Positions 8,937-17,992 of a stretch of DNA of 64,000 nucleotides are shown in pieces (position 1 is the stretch's first letter; each line of letters opens with the position of its first letter). The notes under the pieces were generated by a model. The model was not told the origin of the DNA. It did no database searches and saw only the letters and a program-made list of their open reading frames with translations. This DNA is from Trinickia violacea (GTDB lineage: Bacteria; Pseudomonadota; Gammaproteobacteria; Burkholderiales; Burkholderiaceae). The translations under genes and the position numbers were made by a program. The stretch lies in assembly GCF_005280735.1 (NCBI RefSeq), contig NZ_CP040077.1, positions 1,922,001 through 1,986,000 on the forward strand, in the 5' to 3' direction.

Positions 8937-9767
8937 ATGAACGCCGACCTGCACTGCCATTCGAACGTTTCCGACGGTCTGTTCGCTCCCGCGGACGTCG
9001 CTCGCCGCGCGCATGCCGGCGGCGTCGAGCTGTGGGCGCTGACCGATCACGACGAAGTCGGCGGGCAGGCCGAAGCGCGGCGCACCGCACAAGAACTCGG
9101 AATGCGCTATTTGTACGGCGTGGAAATTTCGGTCACCTGGGCGTCACGCACGGTGCATATCGTCGGGCTCAATGTCGATCCCGAGTGCGCGACGCTCGTC
9201 GACGGCCTTTATGCGACGCGCCACGGCCGCGCCGCGCGTGCCAAGGCGATCGGCGAGTCGCTCGGCGAGCTTGGCATCGACGGGGCGTATGAAGGCGCGC
9301 TGCGATACGTATCGAATCCCGACCTGATCTCGCGTACCCACTTCGCGCGGTTTTTGGTTGAAAAGGGCTTTGCGGCGTCGACGGCCGACGTGTTCGACCG
9401 CTTTCTCGGCGACGGCAAGCCCGGTTACGTGCCGCACCGCTGGGCCAAGCTGTCCGATGCGGTCACCTGGATCAAGGTGGCCGGCGGCGAGGCCGTCATC
9501 GCGCACCCCGGCCGCTATCAGTACACGCCCACGGAATTCGATGCGTTCTTCGGCGAATTCATCGACCTGGGCGGCAAGGCGATCGAGGTCGTGACCGGCA
9601 GCCACACGCCGGATCAGTATCGCGAATACGCGGACGTGGCGCGCCGCTTCGGTTTCGAGGCGTCGCGCGGCTCCGATTTTCATGCGCCGGGCGAAAGCCG
9701 TACCGAATTGGGCAGCTTGCCGCCGCTGCCGTCCGATCTCAAGCCTGTCTGGGAGCGCTGGCTGTAG
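8937..9767 (+). CDS. rnm: PHP-domain 3',5'-nucleoside bisphosphate phosphatase / RNase AM-like
   Basis: A 276-residue polymerase-and-histidinol-phosphatase (PHP) protein of the YciV/TrpH group. Metal-binding motifs: DLHCHSNVSDG (His6, His8), LTDHDE, GVEIS, AHPGRY and SDFHAPGES. Experimentally studied members hydrolyse 3',5'-nucleotide bisphosphates (pAp) and trim 5' ends of RNA. The next gene encodes a YciO-like protein, and the YciV-YciO pairing is the same as in E. coli, which supports the assignment. 101 bp separate the two genes. Confidence 0.9.
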   Translation: MNADLHCHSNVSDGLFAPADVARRAHAGGVELWALTDHDEVGGQAEARRTAQELGMRYLYGVEISVTWASRTVHIVGLNVDPECATLVDGLYATRHGRAARAKAIGESLGELGIDGAYEGALRYVSNPDLISRTHFARFLVEKGFAASTADVFDRFLGDGKPGYVPHRWAKLSDAVTWIKVAGGEAVIAHPGRYQYTPTEFDAFFGEFIDLGGKAIEVVTGSHTPDQYREYADVARRFGFEASRGSDFHAPGESRTELGSLPPLPSDLKPVWERWL

Positions 9768-9868
9768 CGCTCGCCCGGCTGCCGCGCTAACGATAAACGG
9801 GCGCGGTGGTGTGCCCGGAAGGTGCGCGCGGAGCGCGCCGTCCGCCTCACGATCCCGACTCGTTCCCC

Positions 9869-10501
9869 ATGTCCCAATACTTTCGGATCCACCCCGACAA
9901 TCCGCAGCCGCGCCTGATAGCGCAGGCGGTCCAGATCATCAAGGAAGGCGGCGTGGTCGCGCTGCCCACCGATTCGAGCTACGCGCTCGCCTGCCAGCTC
10001 GACGACAAGGACGCGGTCACGCGCCTGCGCCGTATCCGTGGGCTGGATGAGAAGCAGCACTTGTCGCTGGCCGTGCGCGATTTGTCGGAGCTTGCGAACT
10101 TCGCGATGGTCGACAACCTCCAGTTCCGGCTCATCAAATCGGTCACGCCGGGGCCTTACGTGTTCATTCTGCAGGCGACCAAGGAAGTGCCGCGGCGCCT
10201 GTCGCATCCGCAGCGGCGCACGATCGGCCTGCGCGTGCCCGACCATGCGATCACGCTCGCGCTGCTCGAAGCGCTCGGCGAGCCGCTGATCGCGACGACG
10301 CTGATCCTCCCGCCCGACACCGATCCGCTCAACGACCCCGAGGAAATCCGCGCTCGGCTCGAAAAGCAGCTCGACTTGGTGGTCGACGGCGGCGCGTGCC
10401 CGCGCGAACCCTCGTCGGTGATCGACCTGACGGGCGACGAGCCCGTCCTCGTGCGCGCCGGTCGCGGCCGGCTCGAGCCGTTCGGCTTGACGGCGGCGTA
10501 A
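9869..10501 (+). CDS. YciO-like protein, Sua5/YrdC family
   Basis: A 210-residue single-domain member of the Sua5/YrdC/YciO fold, related to enzymes that make threonylcarbamoyl-adenylate for the tRNA t6A modification. Recognisable: PTDSSYALACQL near residue 35, KQHLSLAVRDLSELANFA, TPGPYVFIL and TIGLRVPDH. It resembles YciO more than TsaC/Sua5, so whether it functions in t6A synthesis is uncertain. The ATG at 9869 fits the family; a GTG at 9806 would add 21 unlikely residues. Follows the YciV-like gene. Confidence 0.85.
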   Translation: MSQYFRIHPDNPQPRLIAQAVQIIKEGGVVALPTDSSYALACQLDDKDAVTRLRRIRGLDEKQHLSLAVRDLSELANFAMVDNLQFRLIKSVTPGPYVFILQATKEVPRRLSHPQRRTIGLRVPDHAITLALLEALGEPLIATTLILPPDTDPLNDPEEIRARLEKQLDLVVDGGACPREPSSVIDLTGDEPVLVRAGRGRLEPFGLTAA

Positions 10502-10593
10502 TCGGGATGCCGCGGAGCGCATTGCACCCATCCTTACGGGAGAGTATTGAAAGCGGGCGGCTGCGTGTCACTCGCTTGATACAATAACGCGCT

Positions 10594-11259
10594 ATGGATT
10601 CTTCACTGATACAGACAATCGCGGTCTACGCACTGCCCGTGATCTTCGCGATCACGCTGCACGAGGCGGCGCACGGCTATGTGGCGCGCCTTCTGGGGGA
10701 CAACACCGCCTACATGATGGGGCGCGTGTCGTTCAATCCGATGCGCCATATCGATCCGCTCGGCACGATCGCGATTCCGCTCATTCTTTACTTCGCGACG
10801 GGCGGCGCGCTGATGTTCGGCTACGCGAAGCCGGTGCCCATCGCCTTTCGCAACCTGCGCAATCCGCGCTGGGGGAGCCTCTGGGTCGCGCTGGCGGGGC
10901 CAGGGTGCAATTTCGTGCAGGCGCTCGTCTGGGCCGTGTTCGGCGTGGCGCTGGCGCTGTTGTCGATCGACGAGCCTTTTTTAACGCGCATGGCGCAGGC
11001 GGGCATCGGCGTGAACCTGGTGCTCGGCTTTCTGAACCTCTTTCCGCTGCCGCCGCTCGACGGCGGCCGTGTGCTGGTCGCGCTGTTGCCGCCGCGTGCG
11101 GCGATCGCGCTCGCGCGGCTCGAACCGTACGGCTTTTTCATCGTGATGGCGCTCGTCATGACCGGCGTCCTGACGAAGTTCTGGCTGAGCCCGCTCGTCG
11201 GTCTCGGCTACGATGCCGTGCGCGCCATCCTGACTCCTTTCGTTTCGCTCCTTAACTAA
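10594..11259 (+). CDS. Site-2 protease family (M50) membrane metalloprotease
   Basis: A 221-residue integral membrane protein with about five hydrophobic segments. The zinc motif HEAAH (His23, Glu24, His27) lies in the first membrane segment, and the second ligand motif NLFPLPPLDGGRV lies near residues 147-159. It is the minimal S2P type without PDZ domains, unlike RseP. Substrate unknown. The start codon follows a TACAAT-like sequence at 10579-10584. trpS begins 4 bp after its stop, so the two are cotranscribed, a common Burkholderiaceae arrangement. Confidence 0.9.
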   Translation: MDSSLIQTIAVYALPVIFAITLHEAAHGYVARLLGDNTAYMMGRVSFNPMRHIDPLGTIAIPLILYFATGGALMFGYAKPVPIAFRNLRNPRWGSLWVALAGPGCNFVQALVWAVFGVALALLSIDEPFLTRMAQAGIGVNLVLGFLNLFPLPPLDGGRVLVALLPPRAAIALARLEPYGFFIVMALVMTGVLTKFWLSPLVGLGYDAVRAILTPFVSLLN

Positions 11260-11263
11260 AACC

Positions 11264-12466
11264 ATGTACCCAGACCGTATTTTCTCCGGCATGCGGCCCA
11301 CCGGGTCGCTGCACCTCGGCCACTATCACGGCGTGCTGAAAAACTGGGTTCGGCTGCAATCCGAATATCCATGCTTTTTCTGCGTGGTCGACTGGCACGC
11401 TCTGACGACGCACTACGAAACGCCCGAAATCATCGAGAAGAACGTCTGGGAAGTGCTGATCGACTGGCTCGCTTCGGGCATTGATCCCTCGCAGGCCACC
11501 CTCTTCATCCAGAGCAAGGTGCAGGAGCACGCCGAGCTGTCGCTCTTGCTCGGCATGAGCGCGCCGCTTGGCTGGCTCGAACGCGTGCCGACCTACAAGG
11601 AGCAGATCGAGAAGCTCAAGGACAAGGACTTGTCGACCTATGGCTTTCTCGGCTACCCCGTGCTGATGGCCGCCGACATCCTGCTGTACCGCGCATCGCT
11701 CGTGCCGGTCGGCGAGGACCAGGTGCCGCACGTCGAGATGACGCGTGAAATCGCGCGCCGCTTCAACTATCTGTATGGCCGCGAACCGGGCTTCGAGGAA
11801 AAGGCGCTCGAAGCCGCGAAGAAGCTCGGCGGCAAGCGCGCCAAGCTCTATCACGAGCTGCGCAACGCCTATCAGCAGGAAGGCGACGACGAAGCGCTCG
11901 AACAGGCGCGGGCGATGCTACAGGAGTCGCAGAGCCTGTCGATGAGCGACCGCGAGCGGCTGTTCGGCTACCTCGAAGGCGCGCGCAAGATCATCCTCGT
12001 CGAACCGCAGGTGCTCCTGACCGAAGCGTCGCGCATGCCGGGCCTCGACGGGCAGAAAATGTCGAAGTCCTACGGCAACACGATCGGGCTGCGTGAGGAC
12101 GCCGAAACGATCGCGAAGAAGGTCCGCACGATGCCGACCGACCCGGCGCGCGTGCGCCGCACCGATCCGGGCGATCCGGACAAATGCCCGGTGTGGCAGC
12201 TGCATCAGGTCTATACCGACGAAGCGACGCACCAGTGGGTGCAAAAGGGCTGCCGCTCGGCAGGCATCGGGTGTCTCGAATGCAAGCAGCCGGTGATCGA
12301 GGGCATCTTGCGCGAACAGCAGCCGATGCTCGAGCGCGCGCAGAAGTACATGGACGACCCGTCGCTGTTGCGCGCGATCGTCGCCGACGGCTGCGACAAG
12401 GCCCGCAAGTTCGCGACCGAGACGATGCGCGACGTGCGCGAGGCCATGGGCCTCTCGTACAACTGA
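11264..12466 (+). CDS. trpS: Tryptophanyl-tRNA synthetase
   Basis: Class I aminoacyl-tRNA synthetase charging tRNA-Trp. The HIGH-type motif is GSLHLGHYHG (residues about 12-21) and the KMSKS loop is GQKMSKSYGN (about 263-272). At 400 residues it is longer than the E. coli enzyme (334); the additional residues sit between the catalytic halves (EPGFEEKALEAAKKLGGKRAKLYHELRNAYQ and onward), as in other betaproteobacterial TrpS proteins. Sits 4 bp after the site-2 protease gene and about 28 bp before a methyltransferase gene. Confidence 0.97.
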   Translation: MYPDRIFSGMRPTGSLHLGHYHGVLKNWVRLQSEYPCFFCVVDWHALTTHYETPEIIEKNVWEVLIDWLASGIDPSQATLFIQSKVQEHAELSLLLGMSAPLGWLERVPTYKEQIEKLKDKDLSTYGFLGYPVLMAADILLYRASLVPVGEDQVPHVEMTREIARRFNYLYGREPGFEEKALEAAKKLGGKRAKLYHELRNAYQQEGDDEALEQARAMLQESQSLSMSDRERLFGYLEGARKIILVEPQVLLTEASRMPGLDGQKMSKSYGNTIGLREDAETIAKKVRTMPTDPARVRRTDPGDPDKCPVWQLHQVYTDEATHQWVQKGCRSAGIGCLECKQPVIEGILREQQPMLERAQKYMDDPSLLRAIVADGCDKARKFATETMRDVREAMGLSYN

Positions 12467-12494
12467 TCCGGCGTTGCAGGCGGCGCGGCAAGCG

Positions 12495-13115
12495 ATGAGC
12501 GGCGAATCCACGGTACCGGCGGTCGAGCCGCACGGCGGCGCGCTCGAGCCGTCACGCTGGGTGAAGCGCTGGTCGCATCTCGTCGCGGCAGGCGGCACGG
12601 TGCTGGACGTCGCGGCAGGCAGCGGACGCCATGCGCGCTGGTTCGCTGCCCGCGGGCACCGGGTGACGGCGCTCGATCGCGATGCCGCCGCGCTGGCAAC
12701 GATGGCCCGCGTGGCGGGTGTCGAAACCCTCACTGCCGATCTCGAGGACGGCAGTCCCTGGCCGTTGCCGGCCGGTGCCCGGTTCGACGCGGTGGTCGTG
12801 ACGAATTATCTGCATCGGCCCCTGTTCCCCAAGCTGCTCGACGCCCTGGCGCCGGGTGGCGTGCTGATTTACGAGACCTTCGCCGCCGGCAACGAAACGG
12901 TCGGCAAGCCCTCGAATCCGGCGTTCCTGCTCGCTCCCGGTGAGCTGCTGGACGCCGTGCGGCCGGGCCTGCGCGTCGTCGCTTTTCAAGATGGATTTCT
13001 GGCAACCCCGCGCGCCGCGTATATTCAGCGGATTTGCGCGGTTCGAGAGGTGGAATCGCCGGTAATCGAAGCGAATGGGGCAGTGGTTCCCCCGCGTTAC
13101 GATTTGGCCGGCTAA
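12495..13115 (+). CDS. Class I SAM-dependent methyltransferase
   Basis: A 206-residue Rossmann-fold methyltransferase. Motif I is VLDVAAGSGRHARWFAARG, followed by the acidic ribose-binding residue in VTALDRD and a motif reading FDAVVVTNYLHRPLFPKLL; the segment DALAPGGVLIYETFA is the usual post-motif. It resembles small Tellurite-resistance/UbiE-like methyltransferases, but the substrate cannot be named. ATG 12495 chosen; a TTG at 12474 is possible. Probably the last gene of the site-2 protease-trpS unit; a TACAAT-like element for dapA lies just after the stop, at 13121-13126. Confidence 0.85.
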   Translation: MSGESTVPAVEPHGGALEPSRWVKRWSHLVAAGGTVLDVAAGSGRHARWFAARGHRVTALDRDAAALATMARVAGVETLTADLEDGSPWPLPAGARFDAVVVTNYLHRPLFPKLLDALAPGGVLIYETFAAGNETVGKPSNPAFLLAPGELLDAVRPGLRVVAFQDGFLATPRAAYIQRICAVREVESPVIEANGAVVPPRYDLAG

Positions 13116-13157
13116 TCCGCTACAATCGCGGTTTACTGATTAAATTCAAAGCATTTC

Positions 13158-14075
13158 ATGACTTACGGCAACCAGAGCGGCACCCAGGACGGCGTTCGAA
13201 TCCGCGGCAGCATTCCCGCCATCGTGACCCCAATGCTTGAAGACGGCAGCCTCGACCTGCCGGCGTTCCGCAAGCTGATCGATTGGCACATCGAGGAAGG
13301 CACCGACGCGCTCGTGGTGGTCGGCACGAGCGGCGAATCGGCGACGCTTTCGGTCGAAGAGCACATCCTGATGGTCAAGACAGCGGTCGATCACACGGCG
13401 GGACGCATCCCCGTGATCGCCGGCGCGGGCGGCAACTCCACCACCGAGGCGATCGAGTTGACCGAGCGCGCCAAGGCTGTCGGCGCCGATGCCTCGCTGC
13501 AAGTCGTGCCGTATTACAACAAGCCGACGCAAGAGGGCATCTACCGTCACTTCAAGGCGATTGCCGAAGCGGTGGACTTGCCGGTCATCCTGTACAACGT
13601 GCCGGGCCGTACCGTCGCCGATATGTCGAACGAGACGATCCTGCGTTGCGCGCAAGTGCCGGGCATCATCGGTGTGAAGGAAGCGACGGGCAACATCGAT
13701 CGCGCCGCGCATCTGATCAAGTCGGCGCCGGCCCACTTCGGGATCTACAGCGGCGACGATCCGACCGCGATTGCGCTGATGCTCCTCGGCGGCCACGGCA
13801 ACATTTCCGTGACGGCCAATGTCGCGCCGCGCCTGATGAGCGAATTGTGCAAAGCCGCGCTCGCCGCCGATGCGAAGACGGCTCGCGAGATTCACCTAAA
13901 GCTGTTGTCGCTTCACAAGAACCTCTTCATCGAATCGAATCCGATTCCGGCCAAGTGGGCCCTGCAGGAGATGGGCAAGATGCAGGGCGGCATCCGCCTG
14001 CCGCTGACTCCGCTCGATGCGCGCTATCACGACGTGGTGCGCGCGGCATTGCGCGAAGCGGGTCTTTTGGGCTGA
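13158..14075 (+). CDS. dapA: 4-hydroxy-tetrahydrodipicolinate synthase
   Basis: First committed step of the diaminopimelate/lysine branch: condenses pyruvate with aspartate semialdehyde. The 305-residue TIM barrel contains GTSGESATLS, VIAGAGGNSTTEAIEL, the catalytic Tyr in VVPYYNKPTQEGIYRHF, LYNVPGRTVADM, and the Schiff-base Lys in IIGVKEATGN. A short N-terminal extension (MTYGNQSGTQDGVRI) precedes the family start. Product feeds both lysine and peptidoglycan. bamC follows after 113 bp, the same dapA-bamC (nlpB) order as in E. coli. Confidence 0.97.
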   Translation: MTYGNQSGTQDGVRIRGSIPAIVTPMLEDGSLDLPAFRKLIDWHIEEGTDALVVVGTSGESATLSVEEHILMVKTAVDHTAGRIPVIAGAGGNSTTEAIELTERAKAVGADASLQVVPYYNKPTQEGIYRHFKAIAEAVDLPVILYNVPGRTVADMSNETILRCAQVPGIIGVKEATGNIDRAAHLIKSAPAHFGIYSGDDPTAIALMLLGGHGNISVTANVAPRLMSELCKAALAADAKTAREIHLKLLSLHKNLFIESNPIPAKWALQEMGKMQGGIRLPLTPLDARYHDVVRAALREAGLLG

Positions 14076-14188
14076 ACGCTGCAGCCCGTCGAGCGCCGCT
14101 AGCCGGCATTCCTTTAACCGACGTCGACTCTCGACTCACGTACCCGGCACCGTTGCAGCCAACGCGTTCCCGTATCACGAAGGACCTC

Positions 14189-15328
14189 ATGAAACGTTCC
14201 GCTTTCTCTACTAACGCCACCCGCATGGCGGTGCTGGCGCTTGCGCTTTGCACGCTCGCCGGCTGCGACACGTTGAACGACTGGTTCGCGTCCGATCGCG
14301 TCAATTACAAGGCCACGGGCTCCGCGCCGCCGCTGACGGTGCCGAGCGACCTGAATCCGACCGCGATGAATCAGCAATTCACCGCGCCGCCGGTCACCGC
14401 TCCGCTGGGCGGCGCGCCGACCCTCTCGAAGACCGCGGCCGGCAACACAGTGGAAGGCGTGCCTACCGCGCAAGACCCGTACGGGATGCACGTGGAGCGC
14501 GACGGCGACCGTCGCTGGCTCGTCGTCGACGGACGCTCGCCCGATCAGCTTTGGCCGATCCTGCAGGATTTCTGGAAGGATAACGGCTTCTCGCTGAAGA
14601 CCGACGCGCCGGCTACCGGCATCATGACCACGGACTGGGCCGAGAACCGCGCGAATATCCCGGACGACTGGTTCCGCCGCACGATCGGCAAAGTCATCGA
14701 TTTCGCCTATTCGTCGGGCACGCGGGACAGCTTCCGTACGCTGGTCGAGCGCGGTCCCGATGGCATGACCGACATTTCGATCACGCACAGCGCGATGGAA
14801 GAGGTGTTGACGGGGCAGGACAAGGATTCCTCGCGCTGGGTCGAGCGGCCGCGCAATCCGGTGCTCGAAGCGGTGTTCCTCGATAAGCTGATGCAGAAGT
14901 TCGGCCTGACCGAAGCGCAGTCCAAGCAGCTGCTGGCCGATGCGCGTCCGTCCGGCGCAACGGCGCAAGTCGACATGAATGCGGGTGCGACCACGCTGGA
15001 CCTGACTGAGCCGTTCGACAGCGCGTGGCTGCGCGTTGGGCTAGCGCTCGATCGCACGAACTTCACGGTCGACAATCGCGATCGCGCGAAGGGTCTGTAC
15101 TACGTGCGTTACGCCGATTCGATGCAAGAACTGAAGCGCGAAGGCATCTTCGGCAAGCTGTTCTACAGCGGTTCGAGCGCGCAGAAGCCGAGTCAGGAAT
15201 TCCTCATCAACGTCCGTTCGAAGAGCGACGGCGTCACCCAAGTGGCGGTGGTCGATGCGAACGGGCAAATCGACACGTCGTCCGAAGCGCAAAAAATCGT
15301 TTCGCTGCTGCACGCGCAACTGAATTAA
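14189..15328 (+). CDS. bamC: Outer membrane protein assembly factor BamC
   Basis: Lipoprotein of the BAM complex that inserts beta-barrel proteins into the outer membrane. The 379-residue protein has a signal peptide with lipobox TLAGC (Cys26), then a Pro-rich unstructured stretch (YKATGSAPPLTVPSDLNP, the segment that contacts BamD in studied homologues), followed by two helix-grip domains. AAGGACC precedes the ATG at 14189. The frame is open far upstream across dapA, but that part is a shadow. An MBL hydrolase gene starts 5 bp after its stop. Confidence 0.93.
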   Translation: MKRSAFSTNATRMAVLALALCTLAGCDTLNDWFASDRVNYKATGSAPPLTVPSDLNPTAMNQQFTAPPVTAPLGGAPTLSKTAAGNTVEGVPTAQDPYGMHVERDGDRRWLVVDGRSPDQLWPILQDFWKDNGFSLKTDAPATGIMTTDWAENRANIPDDWFRRTIGKVIDFAYSSGTRDSFRTLVERGPDGMTDISITHSAMEEVLTGQDKDSSRWVERPRNPVLEAVFLDKLMQKFGLTEAQSKQLLADARPSGATAQVDMNAGATTLDLTEPFDSAWLRVGLALDRTNFTVDNRDRAKGLYYVRYADSMQELKREGIFGKLFYSGSSAQKPSQEFLINVRSKSDGVTQVAVVDANGQIDTSSEAQKIVSLLHAQLN

Positions 15329-15333
15329 GCGCG

Positions 15334-16107
15334 ATGCGTTTTGCCAGCCTCGGCAGCGGCAGCGAGGGCAATGCCCTTGTCGTCGAGGCTTCGAACGGAG
15401 CCACGACGACTCGCGTGATGCTCGACTGCGGGTTCTCCGCGAAAGAAGTCGAGCGACGCCTTCTCAGACTCGAGCTGGGCGTCGAGCAACTCGACGCCAT
15501 TCTGATCACGCATGAGCACAGCGACCACATCGGCAGCGCGCTTACGCTCGCGCGCAAGTGGTCGCTACCGCTTTACATGAGCTGGGGCACGGCGCAAGCG
15601 GTCGGGGCCGATGATGCCGACGTCGATTTGCACGTGCTATGGGGCGATGAAACGGCGGCCATCGGCGATGTCGAAGTGCTGCCTTATACGGTGCCCCACG
15701 ATGCGCGCGAGCCGCTGCAATTCGTGTTTTCGGATGGCGCATGCCGCTTGGGTGTGCTGACCGATGTCGGCACCTCGACACCGCATATCAGCGCTGTGCT
15801 AAGCGGTTGTGACGGTCTCGTGCTCGAATGCAACCACGACACGAAGATGCTGGCCCAAAGCCGCTATCCGCAATCGTTGAAAGCGCGTATCGGCGGCAAT
15901 CACGGACACCTTAACAATGACGCCGCGGCGAACATTCTGGCTTCGCTGGATCGCGCGCGTCTCAAGCACCTGGTGGCGGCGCATCTGAGCCAGCAAAACA
16001 ACCTCCCCGAGCTTGCCCGAGCGGCCATGGCCCGTGTGCTGGGCGCGGCGGCTACCGAAGTGGTGGTCGCTTCGCAGGTCGACGGATTCGGCTGGCTAAG
16101 CCTCTAA
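15334..16107 (+). CDS. MBL-fold metallo-hydrolase (YycJ/WalJ-like)
   Basis: A 257-residue metallo-beta-lactamase-fold protein. The metal-binding HxHxDH motif is THEHSDHIGS near residues 56-62; further ligands fit PHDA, LTDVGTS and the closing HLSQQNN. The N-terminus MRFASLGSGSEGNALVVE is characteristic of the YycJ-like subgroup, some members of which have been implicated in DNA-end processing; the reaction here is not known. Its start is 5 bp after bamC, so both share a transcript; a bidirectional terminator follows at 16188. Confidence 0.87.
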   Translation: MRFASLGSGSEGNALVVEASNGATTTRVMLDCGFSAKEVERRLLRLELGVEQLDAILITHEHSDHIGSALTLARKWSLPLYMSWGTAQAVGADDADVDLHVLWGDETAAIGDVEVLPYTVPHDAREPLQFVFSDGACRLGVLTDVGTSTPHISAVLSGCDGLVLECNHDTKMLAQSRYPQSLKARIGGNHGHLNNDAAANILASLDRARLKHLVAAHLSQQNNLPELARAAMARVLGAAATEVVVASQVDGFGWLSL

Positions 16108-16187
16108 TTCTGTCTTGCTTTCTGGGTTGCGTATTGGCCGGCTGGACGCCGTGTCGTAGCGCAGCGCGCATCAATCTCGCAGGCATG

Positions 16188-16217
16188 AAAAAACCGGCCC
16201 GAAGGCCGGTTTTTTCT
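16188..16217. terminator. Bidirectional terminator
   Basis: Perfect 12-bp stem AAAAAACCGGCC / GGCCGGTTTTTT (16188-16199 with 16204-16215), loop CGAA. It serves the dapA-bamC-MBL side and the convergent lipoprotein gene at 16238. Confidence 0.92.
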
Positions 16218-16237
16218 TTGCCACATCAGCCGCAAGC

Positions 16238-16498
16238 TTACTGGCTTGCGCCCGAAGCCGGAGCAGCAGCCGAAGCGCCAGCGTCCGAAGCAGCAGCTGC
16301 CGGTGCCGAAGCAGCGGCGCCGGTGTCGCTCGCAGCAGCAGCGCCCGAAGCAGCGCCCGTTTCCGAAGCAGCAGCTGCCGGTGCCGAAGCAGCCGACGTG
16401 TCGCTAGCGGCCGGGGCAGCCGATTGGTCGCTGCTCTTGTTGCAAGCGGCCAGGGCCACAGCTGCCAGCAGGGATGCTACGAGGAGGGATTTCTTCAT
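16238..16498 (-). CDS. Small Ala/Ser-rich lipoprotein
   Basis: An 86-residue lipoprotein with a clean signal peptide and lipobox ALAAC (Cys19). The mature part is almost only Ala, Ser, Gly, Thr, Asp and Pro, in imperfect repeats of the type A-A-A-S-[DE]-T-G-A. At DNA level a segment of about 31 bp is directly repeated (16284-16314 and 16362-16392). AAGGAC lies 7 nt before the ATG at 16498; a GTG six bases upstream is less likely. No domain is recognisable; such proteins may act as wall spacers or be surface-exposed, which is speculation. Its promoter must lie in the 220-bp gap 16505-16724, which otherwise holds nothing I recognise. Confidence 0.75.
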   Translation of the reverse strand: MKKSLLVASLLAAVALAACNKSSDQSAAPAASDTSAASAPAAAASETGAASGAAAASDTGAAASAPAAAASDAGASAAAPASGASQ

Positions 16499-16724
16499 GA
16501 TCACGTCCTTTTATGGTTAAAGGTAAGCAACAGCGCGAAATAATACCGGTAATGTGCTCCAACACCAACCTGGGCCGATGGTGGGATGCACTTCAGAGCG
16601 TGAATCTTCCCTACGGCTTGGGCGGAAATTATATGCACTTTCGTACCGACCGTCGACAAACCAGGGTCAATACGTTGTCTTTCTCATACAAAATATTGTG
16701 TTTCGGAACAACAGGCAGGCTACT

Positions 16725-17960
16725 TTACGCGAATTCGCCCACTTGTACCCAGCCCGCACAATACCATTCGTGCAGCAATGCTGTCACCGCCCCATCTGCC
16801 GAGAGTGTTACAAAGCGTTTCGCTCCCAGGCGCCGCGTATCAGCCAATTCCGCTAGCCATTTTTGTCCGCGCAATAGCCGGTCTTCTTCGCCATTGATGA
16901 AGTACGAACGGGGCCCATACAGCAACACCGTTTTTCTATCGAGGCGGATACCCGAGCGGGAGGCGTTGCGAATGAACGCAGCTTCGTTCAATGGGCGGCG
17001 CGGCGCGTCGAATACGACATTCGCTTTCGGCTCGCTCAAGTAGCTGCCCAAAAACGACGCGATGTCACGCTCGGTCCATTTGATCTGTGCAAGGATCGCG
17101 CCAACTCGGTCGATGAGCGCTGGCGGCAATTGTCCCGGATTCGTCACCGCAGGCTGTTGCGGATCGCGATAGCGTTCGTCTCGCAGCGATCCGTTCAGGG
17201 TCTCGCCGCGCTCGGCCAGATGGTAGAGGAACTGGCCGGTCAGCTCGCTTGCGGAGGGCGCTCGAAAGCCGATCGAGCACGTCATGCATTCGCCTTCGGC
17301 GATGCCGTCGTGCGCGATGTGCGGGGGCAGATACAGCATGTCGCCGGGCTCGAGCAGCCATTCTTCATCGGGCTCGAAATGCTGTAAAACTTTCAACGGC
17401 AGCCCCGGTTTTAACGACAGGTCCTTTTGCGCGCCGATACGCCAGCGGCGTTTGCCATGCACTTGCAGCAGGAAAACGTCGTAGGAGTCGAAGTGCGGAC
17501 CGACGCCGCCGCCGTCGGTCGCATAGGAGATCATCAGATCATCGAGGCGGGCATCGGGAACGAAGCGGAAGCGGTCGAGCAGTGCGCGTGCGCGATCGTC
17601 ATGCAGGTTGACGCCTTGGACCAGGAGCGTCCATTCGCGACGCTTCACCGGCGGCAGTTCGTCCGGTGCGAAAGGCCCGTGCTTGAGTTGCCAGCTACCG
17701 CGGAAATGGGTGATCAGCCGGGACTCGGCATCGTCGCTGTCGGCGAGCTCGAACAGTTCGTCGCGCCTGAGCGGCGGCACGATATCGGGGACGGCCTGGC
17801 GGATCAAGAGCGGCTTTTTCTGCCAGTACCGGCGCATGAATTGCGACGGCGTAAGATTGCCCAGCAAGGGAGTCGGCACTTCGGGAAGCGGGGGCGAAAC
17901 GGTCGCTTTGGCCGTGGCCGACGCGGTGCCGGCCGAGTGGTCTAGGGGCCGCTTGGGCAT
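16725..17960 (-). CDS. roxA: Cupin JmjC-type ribosomal protein oxygenase (RoxA/YcfD-like)
   Basis: A 411-residue 2-oxoglutarate/Fe(II)-dependent hydroxylase. The facial triad is visible: His156 and Asp158 in HFDSYD and His217 in HIAHDG; LLEPGDMLYLPP is the conserved strand before the last His. In E. coli the homologue hydroxylates an arginine of ribosomal protein L16. The N-terminal 30 residues are Ala/Pro/Thr-rich and the C-terminal winged-helix part ends at GWVQVGEFA. Start at 17960 preferred over upstream 18080 because the latter would run into slyD. The slyD gene is divergent, only 32 bp away. Confidence 0.9.
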   Translation of the reverse strand: MPKRPLDHSAGTASATAKATVSPPLPEVPTPLLGNLTPSQFMRRYWQKKPLLIRQAVPDIVPPLRRDELFELADSDDAESRLITHFRGSWQLKHGPFAPDELPPVKRREWTLLVQGVNLHDDRARALLDRFRFVPDARLDDLMISYATDGGGVGPHFDSYDVFLLQVHGKRRWRIGAQKDLSLKPGLPLKVLQHFEPDEEWLLEPGDMLYLPPHIAHDGIAEGECMTCSIGFRAPSASELTGQFLYHLAERGETLNGSLRDERYRDPQQPAVTNPGQLPPALIDRVGAILAQIKWTERDIASFLGSYLSEPKANVVFDAPRRPLNEAAFIRNASRSGIRLDRKTVLLYGPRSYFINGEEDRLLRGQKWLAELADTRRLGAKRFVTLSADGAVTALLHEWYCAGWVQVGEFA

Positions 17961-17992
17961 CGTATAATGGGAAATGTATTTTGGAGAATCGA

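Noticed and set aside
13283..14188. Open frame that joins onto bamC from inside dapA
   Set aside because: Same frame as bamC by chance; the real bamC start with its signal peptide and ribosome binding site is at 14189, and dapA occupies this stretch in another frame.
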